The position numbers and the translations under genes were made by a program. A stretch of DNA of 7,189 nucleotides from Prevotella sp. (GTDB lineage: Bacteria; Bacteroidota; Bacteroidia; Bacteroidales; Bacteroidaceae). The notes under the pieces were generated by a model. That model was not told where the DNA came from and searched no databases. It saw nothing but the letters and a program-made list of their open reading frames with translations. Positions 1 to 5,704 of this stretch are shown in pieces (the stretch's first letter is position 1; each line of letters begins with the position of its first letter). The stretch spans positions 1 to 7,189 of the forward strand of contig JAFPAS010000159.1 in NCBI GenBank assembly GCA_017424205.1, given 5' to 3'.

Positions 1-1010
1 TAATGCCGTTCTGCGACTGGCAACATATTAGAGAAGGCGAATCGCTGATATGGTCCGAACCGAAGGAGCCACCGTTCAGTGAGCTTGCTGTCATACCGCT
101 TGACTACAGAAAGAATGGTCTGCTGAACACAATCTATGAGAATTACTACTGGCATGAGTATTTGCAGTATGCTGTAGACAACATGAATCTGCTATATGTC
201 GGCATGACACGTGCGAAGCAGAATCTGTATGTCATTACGCAGAGCGGACAGAATGATGACCGGCGCGGCTGGCTCTTCGGACGTATTATAGAGAATGTGG
301 CGAAGGATTTGCAGGCAGAATATATCGACAACGTGATGAGATTCGGTATGCCGCCAGAAGATGTTGTCTGTGAAAATGCAACACAAGAGGAAGCTTATGC
401 TGAAGGCGGCATAGGTGAGGATAATGTCTTTGATGTGAAAAGCGAGAATATCTATCCTCAGATGGTAATTAACCGACGTCCTCCGCTCTTTGTTGAGAGC
501 ACTCAGAGTCGAGAGTTTGCTATGTCAGAGGAGAGTGAGGAACATGATAAAGCCCAATATATAAAGTTAGGTACGTTGCTTCATCAGGTTTTGTCGGCTA
601 TCAACACAAAGGCTGATATAGACAAGGAGGTGATTCGGCTTGAGATGGATGGGCTGCTTGACGGTTGTGACATTACGCCTGCTGGTCTGCGTAGAGCTTT
701 GCAGCGGTGTTTTACGAATGCCCATGCTTCTGAATGGTTCTCTGGCAGATGGAAGTTGTATAACGAATGCACCATTCTTTCGTATGATGCAGCAAGCGGA
801 ACGTGTTCAGCCTCGCGTCCTGACAGAGTCATGACTGATGGCACGACAACAATTGTCGTAGATTTTAAGCTCTATTCGCTTCGTCCTGAATATTTCGCTC
901 AGGTGCGTAAGTATATGGCGTGTCTGCGTAAGATGGGACATCGCAATGTGAAGGGCTATCTATGGATGCTCATGTCAGACAGAATAGAGGAAGTGAAATG
1001 TGAAAACTGA
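1..1010 (+). CDS. addA: AddA/RecB-like ATP-dependent helicase-nuclease, C-terminal part (5' end outside window)
   Basis: This is the C-terminal 335 residues of a UvrD/RecB-superfamily helicase fused to a nuclease; the ATG at 3 is internal, because the ORF opens in the middle of the helicase core (PFCDW, the region after motif V) and no Walker A is in the window. UvrD motif VI is clear at residues 62-78 (NLLYVGMTRAKQNL). After a linker of about 100 residues comes a PD-(D/E)XK nuclease of the RecB/AddA type: GTLLHQVLS (190-198, His194), RPDRV (Asp274), VVDFK (Asp287, Lys289) and the QVRKY motif (Gln300, Tyr304). In known AddAB enzymes this subunit moves 3'-5' on DNA and its nuclease cuts one strand during double-strand break resection. 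The partner addB-like gene follows, consistent with a heterodimer. The last codons and TGA stop lie in an imperfect 7-mer repeat (993-1013). Certain as a RecB-like helicase-nuclease; the addA name rests on the neighbour. Confidence 0.9.
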   Translation, partial: MPFCDWQHIREGESLIWSEPKEPPFSELAVIPLDYRKNGLLNTIYENYYWHEYLQYAVDNMNLLYVGMTRAKQNLYVITQSGQNDDRRGWLFGRIIENVAKDLQAEYIDNVMRFGMPPEDVVCENATQEEAYAEGGIGEDNVFDVKSENIYPQMVINRRPPLFVESTQSREFAMSEESEEHDKAQYIKLGTLLHQVLSAINTKADIDKEVIRLEMDGLLDGCDITPAGLRRALQRCFTNAHASEWFSGRWKLYNECTILSYDAASGTCSASRPDRVMTDGTTTIVVDFKLYSLRPEYFAQVRKYMACLRKMGHRNVKGYLWMLMSDRIEEVKCEN

Positions 1011-1013
1011 AAA
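993..1013 (+). repeat. Imperfect 7-mer repeat spanning the addA stop codon
   Basis: Three consecutive 7-mers, GTGAAAT, GTGAAAA and CTGAAAA, run across the end of the addA-like gene; the TGA stop (1008-1010) is inside the third unit. They encode the tail residues VKCEN. The sequence blends into the purine-rich spacer that follows. Confidence 0.6.
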
Positions 1014-1026
1014 CGCAAAGAGGAAA

Positions 1027-1074
1027 CGAGTAGGCGAGTAGGCGAGTAGGCGAGTAGACAAGTAGACAAGTGGA
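1027..1074 (+). repeat. Six-unit 8-bp tandem repeat (CGAGTAGG type) between addA and addB
   Basis: Six back-to-back 8-mers: CGAGTAGG three times, then CGAGTAGA, CAAGTAGA and CAAGTGGA. Units 1-3 are identical and later units drift by one base at a time, as expected from slippage expansion at one end with decay at the other. It is followed by a short GTGCAAA doublet (1084-1097) and a purine-rich stretch. No hairpin terminator is visible in this spacer. The complement of the unit (TCTACTCG) recurs at 4324-4366. Confidence 0.9.
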
Positions 1075-1177
1075 AAGAGCAAAGTGCAAAGTGCAAAAAA
1101 AGAAATGAGAAAAGAGAAAGAAGAAATCTGCCATAACTCTTTCCCTTAAATATTAAAAACCATTGAATATTAGGAAT

Positions 1178-4111
1178 ATGAAGACATATATGCAACTTGT
1201 AGCGCAGGATTTAGTGCGACGGTTTGGTAACGATTTATCGCGTGTAGCTGTGATATTCCCAAATAAGCGTGCTTCACTTTTCCTCAATCAGGAGTTGGCA
1301 AGAGCCTATGCGCATGCTTGTGGTGCAGAGGATGTCGCACTGTGGAGCCCGGCGTATGTCACTATCAGCGATTTCTTCCGCCGACGTTCTACGCTGGTTG
1401 TTGCCGACCAGATATATCTTGTGTGTCGTCTTTATGATGTATATGTCAGATGTACAGGCAATAAGAGCGAAACGCTCGACCAGTTCTACAGTTGGGGAGT
1501 AGTTCTCTTGGCTGATTTTGATGATATTGATAAGAACATGGCGGATGCAAAGAAAGTCTTCCAGATTGTTGCAGACCTGCATGAGCTTGACAATATAGAC
1601 TATCTTGACGACGAGCAGCGAGAGGCATTGAAGGAATTCTTCAGTTCTTTCACAGACAGCCATCCGTCGCAGGTGCGCGAGCGCTTCAGTCAGTTGTGGT
1701 GTAAACTGTATGATATATATACAGAATTCCGAAGCGCATTACGCCATGACGGGTTTGCCTACGAAGGAATGCTCTATCGTGATGTGGCAGAAATGGTCGA
1801 TATAAATCCAGAGTATGATACATGTTGCTTTGTAGGGTTTAATATGCTGCAGAGTGTAGAGCAATGCATTTTTGACAAGCTGAAGGCTGCCGAGCCCACA
1901 GGAAGTCAGCCGCGCGCTTTGTTCTACTGGGATTACGACGACTACTATATGAAGCTTGGACAAGAAGCAGGATATTTCATCGGCACGTATCTGAAGCGTT
2001 ATCCTGATGCTTTGGGCGCTGACAGCAAGAACTGTTATGCAGAATCAGAGAAGACGATAACGTATATCGATGCTACTACAGATGATATGCAGGCACGCTA
2101 TGCGCATGACTGGCTTTTGACAGACAACCGATGGAAAGCGGGTGAGCATACAGCTATTGTGATGTGTGACGAGCGACTGCTCCAGACCGTGGTTAGCTCG
2201 CTGCCACAGGAGATAGACAAGGTTAATGTGACAACGGGATATCCGCTGAGTCAGACGGCTGCTGTCACGCTGATTTACGAATTGCTTGACATGCAGACCG
2301 AACGCAGGTATGACGGTGCACCGTTTTCACTGCGAAATGTCTGGAGGGTATTGCGCAATCCGTATATCCGCATATTGAGCGACAATGCCGCAGATGTGTA
2401 TGACACGCTATATAAAAAAACATATTATTCAGCGTCAGAAGAGTATATGCCTGATGCTGAGCTTCGTATGGTGCTGCATGACATCAATGATACTGATAAT
2501 GCCAGCCAACCGTACAATGTGCGGCTGATTCTTTGGCTTCAAGAAATACTGCACTGTGTGGCATTGCATAGGACAGTTCTGACCGACATAGAGCGTGAAG
2601 CACTCTTCAAGACGCATCAGGTACTGCAGCGGTTATATACGCTTTGCGAGAGCGGAGTGCTTGTAGTTGATTTACATACGCTTAGCCGTCTTATGCGACA
2701 GATCATCTCTACCACAACAATACCCTATCATGGAGAGCCTGTAGAAGGAGTGCAGGTGATGGGCGTGCTTGAAACACGATGCCTGGATTTCGACCATCTG
2801 CTTATACTCTCTTGCAACGAGGGCAATATGCCGAAGGGGGTCAACGACTCATCTTTCATACCGCACAGCATAAGAAAAGCATACGGACTGACAACAGTAG
2901 AGCATAAAGTTGGTATTTTCTCATATTATTTCTATCGTCTGATTCAGAGATGCCATGACATAACCATCACCTACAACTCTTCAACCGAAGGACTTCGTAC
3001 TGGCGAAATGTCAAGATTCATGCAGCAGCTAAAGGTTGAGAGCCGATTCAGAGTGAAGCATGCCACACTGCAGACGCATGACGCTGTGATGATAGAAAAG
3101 CATTCTTCGGTAGAGAAAACAGAGAGCGTAATAAAGAGCATTCGGGAGAATATACTGACGAAATGTATCTCGCCTACATCCATAGCGCGTTATCTGCGAT
3201 GTCCGTTGTCATATTACTACCAGTATGTGGCAGCACTTCGACCTGCAGAGGAGAATAATCCTGACGATATAGACAGCCGGATGTTTGGAAATATATTCCA
3301 TAAGGCTGCGGAGAATATATACAAGGAAATTATGGACGCAGACAACTGCGTTCACAAACAGAGGATAGAGACAGCATTAAAGTCATCGTTGGAGATAGAA
3401 AAGGCTGTTGACGATGCTATCAGAGAAGAAGTATTCAAGATTGATGCCAGCAACAAACAGAATATAAAGTATAGCGGACTGCAGATTATTAATCGTCAGG
3501 TTGTCATACGCATGCTCAGAAATATGCTGTCATATGAAGCATGCCATGCTCCGTTCTGCATTCTCGGAAATGAGTTGAAGGTTGCTGCACCACTGCCTGT
3601 CACTATTGGCGAAGAGACGTTTAATATCACCGTAGGTGGATATATTGACCGGCTTGATATGGCGGAGCAGTGTGCTGCCAATCCGCCAAGATTCTCACGC
3701 ATACGTGTCGTTGACTACAAAACAGGATGGAACGAACCAGGAAAGATGAAAAGCATTGAAGATATTTTCTCTCCAGAGAAGATTGCTGTACACTCTGACT
3801 ACTATCTGCAGACTATGCTTTACAGCATCATCGTAAGCCGTTCTGCCGAATACAATCACAGCAGTCTGCCAGTGTCGCCTAATCTGCTGTATGTACAGAA
3901 AACTATGCATGAGGGATATACCCCGCAACTTGCAATAGACAACCAGATGGTAACAGATGTCGAGGAATATGCCGATGAGTTCTGTCAGCAGTTTGCAAAG
4001 CTCATAGCCGAAATCCTAAATCCTGATATTCCGTTTACACCGACTCCTGATACCCGACGCTGTGAATATTGTGACTTCAAAAAACTATGCAGAGGGGAAT
4101 TCTGCGAGTAA
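1178..4111 (+). CDS. addB: AddB-like PD-(D/E)XK nuclease subunit with iron-sulfur staple
   Basis: This is the probable partner of the preceding helicase-nuclease in an AddAB double-strand break resection complex. The 977-residue length fits the family. The N-terminus (VIFPNKRASLFLNQELA) matches the degenerate helicase-like domain of Bacteroidetes AddB; no GxGK[ST] Walker A is visible, so ATPase activity is doubtful. A typical AddB segment, GVLETRCLDF...NEGNMP, lies at about 529-552. The nuclease domain has SPTSIARYLRCPLSYYYQY (Cys675), His708 (GNIFHKA), Asp824 (YIDRLD), Asp846 and Lys848 (VVDYKTG) and Gln878/Tyr882 (LQTMLY). The C-terminus carries C-x2-C-x5-C (Cys962, 965, 971), which with Cys675 reproduces the four-cysteine 4Fe-4S staple of AddB. 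I chose the ATG at 1178; it has AGGA two bases upstream. An in-frame TTG at 1163 would add five residues (giving 982), and the ATG at 1190 is also possible. The stop lies inside a repeat shared with the downstream spacer. Confidence 0.9.
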   Translation: MKTYMQLVAQDLVRRFGNDLSRVAVIFPNKRASLFLNQELARAYAHACGAEDVALWSPAYVTISDFFRRRSTLVVADQIYLVCRLYDVYVRCTGNKSETLDQFYSWGVVLLADFDDIDKNMADAKKVFQIVADLHELDNIDYLDDEQREALKEFFSSFTDSHPSQVRERFSQLWCKLYDIYTEFRSALRHDGFAYEGMLYRDVAEMVDINPEYDTCCFVGFNMLQSVEQCIFDKLKAAEPTGSQPRALFYWDYDDYYMKLGQEAGYFIGTYLKRYPDALGADSKNCYAESEKTITYIDATTDDMQARYAHDWLLTDNRWKAGEHTAIVMCDERLLQTVVSSLPQEIDKVNVTTGYPLSQTAAVTLIYELLDMQTERRYDGAPFSLRNVWRVLRNPYIRILSDNAADVYDTLYKKTYYSASEEYMPDAELRMVLHDINDTDNASQPYNVRLILWLQEILHCVALHRTVLTDIEREALFKTHQVLQRLYTLCESGVLVVDLHTLSRLMRQIISTTTIPYHGEPVEGVQVMGVLETRCLDFDHLLILSCNEGNMPKGVNDSSFIPHSIRKAYGLTTVEHKVGIFSYYFYRLIQRCHDITITYNSSTEGLRTGEMSRFMQQLKVESRFRVKHATLQTHDAVMIEKHSSVEKTESVIKSIRENILTKCISPTSIARYLRCPLSYYYQYVAALRPAEENNPDDIDSRMFGNIFHKAAENIYKEIMDADNCVHKQRIETALKSSLEIEKAVDDAIREEVFKIDASNKQNIKYSGLQIINRQVVIRMLRNMLSYEACHAPFCILGNELKVAAPLPVTIGEETFNITVGGYIDRLDMAEQCAANPPRFSRIRVVDYKTGWNEPGKMKSIEDIFSPEKIAVHSDYYLQTMLYSIIVSRSAEYNHSSLPVSPNLLYVQKTMHEGYTPQLAIDNQMVTDVEEYADEFCQQFAKLIAEILNPDIPFTPTPDTRRCEYCDFKKLCRGEFCE

Positions 4112-4122
4112 GCGAGAGCAGA
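4098..4122 (+). repeat. 25-bp direct repeat, copy 1, spanning the addB stop codon
   Basis: This 25-bp segment, beginning AATTCTGCGAGTAAGCG and ending GAGCAGA, is repeated without mismatch at 4242-4266. In this copy the TAA in GAGTAA is the stop codon of the addB-like gene, and the repeat encodes its last residues, FCE. Confidence 0.9.
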
Positions 4123-4191
4123 GGATGCTTGCATACTATGCCGAGCCGACGAACGTAGCAAGAGCAGAGTTATGCTGGCATAAACTATGCC
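4115..4191 (+). repeat. Imperfect tandem duplication of an AGAGCAGAG...CTATGCC module
   Basis: Two copies of a module of about 30 bp can be aligned: 4115-4142 and 4161-4191. Both run AGAGCAGAG, two variable bases, TGCT, GCATA, (AA), CTATGCC; the second has a 2-bp insertion. Each contains a small inverted repeat: GCATA-C-TATGC at 4131-4141 and GGCATA-AAC-TATGCC at 4177-4191. A third AGAGCAGA occurs at 4259-4266, and ACTATGC also occurs just before the addB stop (4084-4090). No T-run follows either hairpin, so they do not look like intrinsic terminators. Confidence 0.7.
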
Positions 4192-4241
4192 TTGCAAGGA
4201 GGAGGAAGACAAAGTCAACCGGGAGCATAATCGGTAAATCC

Positions 4242-4266
4242 AATTCTGCGAGTAAGCGAGAGCAGA
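4242..4266 (+). repeat. 25-bp direct repeat, copy 2, in the addB-ispH spacer
   Basis: This is the exact second copy of 4098-4122, here fully noncoding. Its ends, with the next base, form a 7-bp inverted repeat (ATTCTGC at 4243-4249 and GCAGAAT at 4262-4268) around a 12-base loop. It is flanked by the near-identical 15-mers at 4229-4243 and 4266-4280, giving a local repeat of period 37. Read in the frame that continues from the first copy, both copies encode NSASKREQ. Confidence 0.9.
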
Positions 4267-4292
4267 ATCGGCAAATCCAAATGAGAAATGAG

Positions 4293-4310
4293 AAAGTTTA
4301 ATGGTTAATG
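4293..4310 (+). repeat. 18-bp spacer module AAAGTTTAATGGTTAATG, copy 1
   Basis: This 18-mer matches 17 of 18 bases with 5281-5298, where the same module covers the ispH stop codon. Here it is entirely noncoding. Confidence 0.7.
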
Positions 4311-4323
4311 CTGTTTTCACCTG

Positions 4324-4366
4324 TCTACTCGTTTACTCGTTAACTATAAAATCTACTCGTTTACTC
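4324..4366 (-). repeat. Two 15-bp direct repeats carrying the inverted CGAGTAGA unit
   Basis: TCTACTCGTTTACTC occurs exactly at 4324-4338 and 4352-4366, starts 28 bp apart. On the minus strand each copy reads GAGTAAACGAGTAGA, which contains CGAGTAGA, the fourth unit of the tandem array at 1027-1074. The same family of units is therefore present in both spacers flanking addB, in opposite orientation. Confidence 0.8.
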
Positions 4367-4377
4367 ATTTAATGTTT

Positions 4378-4391
4378 AACTTCCGGAAGTT
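4378..4391. promoter_or_regulatory. Perfect 14-bp palindrome upstream of ispH
   Basis: AACTTCCGGAAGTT is identical to its reverse complement and ends 26 bp before the ispH ATG. The flanks extend pairing weakly in RNA (T-G, T-A and T-A outward). It could be an operator for a dimeric regulator or, in the transcript, a tight hairpin with a CCGG loop. No T-run follows, so a terminator is unlikely. No regulator can be named from the sequence. Confidence 0.5.
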
Positions 4392-4417
4392 GAATAAAAC
4401 ATACAAAAAAAAGAATT

Positions 4418-5296
4418 ATGATTATTGAAATAGACAGTGGCAGCGGATTCTGTTTTGGAGTGACCACCGCTATCAATCGTGCTGAAGCGCAGCTGGCAGA
4501 AGGCGGACAGCTATACTGCCTGGGCGATATCGTGCATAACGAAACAGAATGTGCGCGTCTGCGAAGCCTTGGTCTGACTACTATTTGCCATGAAGAACTG
4601 CGCCATCTGCATGACACAAGGGTGTTGCTGCGTGCTCACGGCGAACCGCCTCAGACTTATGCCATAGCAAAAGCCAATCGTGTTGAGATAATTGATGCCA
4701 CATGTCCTGTGGTGCTTGCACTGCAGCGCCGCATTCGCCAGCAGTATACTGCCAGTCCTGATGCACAGATTGTTATCTTCGGCAAGAAAGGACATGCTGA
4801 AGTGCTTGGACTGGTAGGCCAGACTGACGGCAGGGCCATTGTGATAGAGCATTATGATGAACTGGCATCTGCCCCCATCGATTTCAGTAGAGATATTTAC
4901 CTCTATTCGCAAACCACTAAATCGCTCTCTGAGTATCAGCAGATTATATCTTATTGCACGAAGCGTATGCAGCCGCAAAGCACATTTAGAAGCTTCGATA
5001 CCATCTGCCGGCAGGTAGCTAACAGAATGGACAATATACGAGAGTTTGCCATGCGTCATCAGTTGGTTATATTCGTTGCTGGAAGAAAATCGAGCAACGG
5101 GAAAGTTCTATATGCCGAATGCCTGCGTGTCAATGCTAATACACATCATGTAGAGAATGCCTCAGAGATACAGTCTGCATGGCTAAACGGTATAAACTCC
5201 GTCGGCATATGCGGTGCCACCAGCACACCGAAATGGCTTATGGAGCAGTGCAGAGAGGTGATAGAGCAAGAGGAAAGAGCAAAGTTTATTGGTTAA
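4418..5296 (+). CDS. ispH: 4-hydroxy-3-methylbut-2-enyl diphosphate reductase (IspH/LytB)
   Basis: This is the final enzyme of the cytoplasmic MEP pathway; it reduces HMBPP to isopentenyl and dimethylallyl diphosphate using a 4Fe-4S cluster. Family landmarks are all present in the 292 residues: cluster cysteines Cys12 (GFCFGV), Cys96 (DATCP) and Cys197 (DTICRQ); substrate-contacting His40 (DIVHNE), His74 (RAHGEPP) and His126 with the catalytic Glu128 (GKKGHAEV); the QTTKS motif with Thr167; Ser225-Ser226-Asn227 (KSSNGK); and Ser269 (GATSTPKWL). The ATG at 4418 puts Cys12 at its usual place; it is preceded by an A-rich leader without Shine-Dalgarno sequence, usual in Bacteroidetes. The gene is slightly short of the roughly 316 residues of E. 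coli IspH and ends soon after the conserved core. Its last codons (ERAKFIG) and stop are written in spacer-repeat sequence. A palindrome lies upstream, and the LytTR gene follows after 39 bp. Confidence 0.97.
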   Translation: MIIEIDSGSGFCFGVTTAINRAEAQLAEGGQLYCLGDIVHNETECARLRSLGLTTICHEELRHLHDTRVLLRAHGEPPQTYAIAKANRVEIIDATCPVVLALQRRIRQQYTASPDAQIVIFGKKGHAEVLGLVGQTDGRAIVIEHYDELASAPIDFSRDIYLYSQTTKSLSEYQQIISYCTKRMQPQSTFRSFDTICRQVANRMDNIREFAMRHQLVIFVAGRKSSNGKVLYAECLRVNANTHHVENASEIQSAWLNGINSVGICGATSTPKWLMEQCREVIEQEERAKFIG

Positions 5297-5298
5297 TG
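5272..5298 (+). repeat. Spacer-repeat sequence covering the ispH 3' end and stop
   Basis: Two spacer modules overlap here. GGAAAGAGCAAAGT (5272-5285) is identical to 1072-1085 in the addA-addB spacer, and AAAGTTTATTGGTTAATG (5281-5298) matches 4293-4310 in 17 of 18 positions. The ispH stop TAA is 5294-5296, inside the second module. GGTTAATGGTTAA (5291-5303) is a further short doublet. Confidence 0.75.
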
Positions 5299-5335
5299 GT
5301 TAAAGCTTCGCTTTCAAACGTAATGATAAAGAAAT

Positions 5336-5704
5336 ATGGAATGGCTAAAGATAACCACATCGGCAGAAATGGTGCGTGTGCGCACTGACGAGATAATATA
5401 CGTCTGTGCTGACGGCAATTATTCTGACCTCGTCCTGACAAACGGACGCAAGCGCAAGATGACATTTCAGCTGCATTTCTTCGAAGATGCCTTCAAGCAG
5501 TTGCACAACAATATGTTTGTGCGTGTAGGCCGCAGCCTGATAGTCAACAAACGCTATGTCTATGTGATAAACCTTAAAGAGCAACTGCTTGTCATGTCGG
5601 GGCAGCAACTCAATAGCGAGGTCAAGCAGCTGAAAGTCTCACGTGATGCCTTGAAACAGCTGATGGATTTGCTTATAAAAGAGAAAGGAGATAAAGATGA
5701 ATAA
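5336..5704 (+). CDS. Freestanding LytTR-type DNA-binding regulator
   Basis: This 122-residue protein is essentially one LytTR DNA-binding domain with no receiver domain and no membrane segment. Recognisable features are DEIIYVCADGNYSDLVL (about 18-34, the start of the LytTR beta fold), the TFQLHFFEDAF segment (about 43-53), the signature FVRVGRSLIVNKRYV (about 61-75), and a C-terminal VSRDALKQLMDLL helix. In two-component proteins such as AgrA or LytR this domain binds direct-repeat sites near promoters; here any signal must come from a partner or from control of its own level. The ATG at 5336 places the conserved YV...NYS segment near the N-terminus as expected, but lacks a Shine-Dalgarno sequence. 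It follows ispH by 39 bp with no terminator or promoter between them, and overlaps the next gene by 8 nt, which suggests an operon. Its target is unknown; the adjacent membrane-protein gene or its own operon is a reasonable guess. Confidence 0.9.
   Translation: MEWLKITTSAEMVRVRTDEIIYVCADGNYSDLVLTNGRKRKMTFQLHFFEDAFKQLHNNMFVRVGRSLIVNKRYVYVINLKEQLLVMSGQQLNSEVKQLKVSRDALKQLMDLLIKEKGDKDE
5684..5690 (+). promoter_or_regulatory. Strong Shine-Dalgarno AAAGGAG inside the LytTR gene
   Basis: AAAGGAG lies six bases before the ATG at 5697 and within the last codons of the LytTR gene. It is the only strong Shine-Dalgarno match before a start in this window, in a phylum where such sites are usually weak. 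It fixes the start of the membrane protein and supports translational coupling. Confidence 0.75.

Larger units (their letters stand above)
4112..4417. other. 306-bp repeat-filled spacer between addB and ispH
   Basis: No credible gene is present. From left to right the spacer holds the duplicated AGAGCAGAG/CTATGCC module, a 15-bp near-repeat AATCGGTAAATCCAA (4229-4243; one mismatch at 4266-4280) flanking the second 25-bp repeat copy, a GAGAAATGAGAAAG stretch, the module AAAGTTTAATGGTTAATG (4293-4310), two inverted copies of the CGAGTAGA-type unit (4324-4366), and a perfect palindrome (4378-4391) in the ispH leader. I see no Bacteroides-type promoter match (TTTG, about 19 bp, TANNTTTG) and no clear terminator. 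The repeat style resembles intergenic sequence of Prevotella genomes; that is recollection of style, not a search result. Confidence 0.75.

Noticed and set aside
1027..1074. Tandem array considered as a CRISPR
   Set aside because: Units are 8 bp with no spacers between them, and no cas genes are present; this is a simple tandem repeat.
1149..1171. AATATT doublet just upstream of addB considered as an operator
   Set aside because: Six-base AT-only palindromes are expected by chance in this AT-rich leader.
1163..1177. TTG as the start of addB
   Set aside because: It would add only five residues (MNIRN) and has no better upstream signal than the ATG at 1178, which is the more usual codon. Not excluded.
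4062..4301. 79-codon + strand frame overlapping the end of addB and containing NSASKREQ twice
   Set aside because: It overlaps a well-supported gene, starts inside it, and the rest is repeat sequence; the coding appearance comes from the duplicated 25-mer. No ribosome binding site or family resemblance.
3985..4320. 111-codon minus-strand frame across the addB end and spacer
   Set aside because: Composition is driven by the repeats (a doubled ALAYSQN peptide from the 25-mer pair); no start signals or domain.
4511..5059. 182-codon minus-strand open frame
   Set aside because: Lies entirely inside ispH, whose frame carries every family motif; the antisense frame has no recognisable domain.
5302..5314. 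Hairpin AAAGC-TTC-GCTTT considered as a terminator after ispH
   Set aside because: Only five base pairs with a three-base loop and no following T-run.
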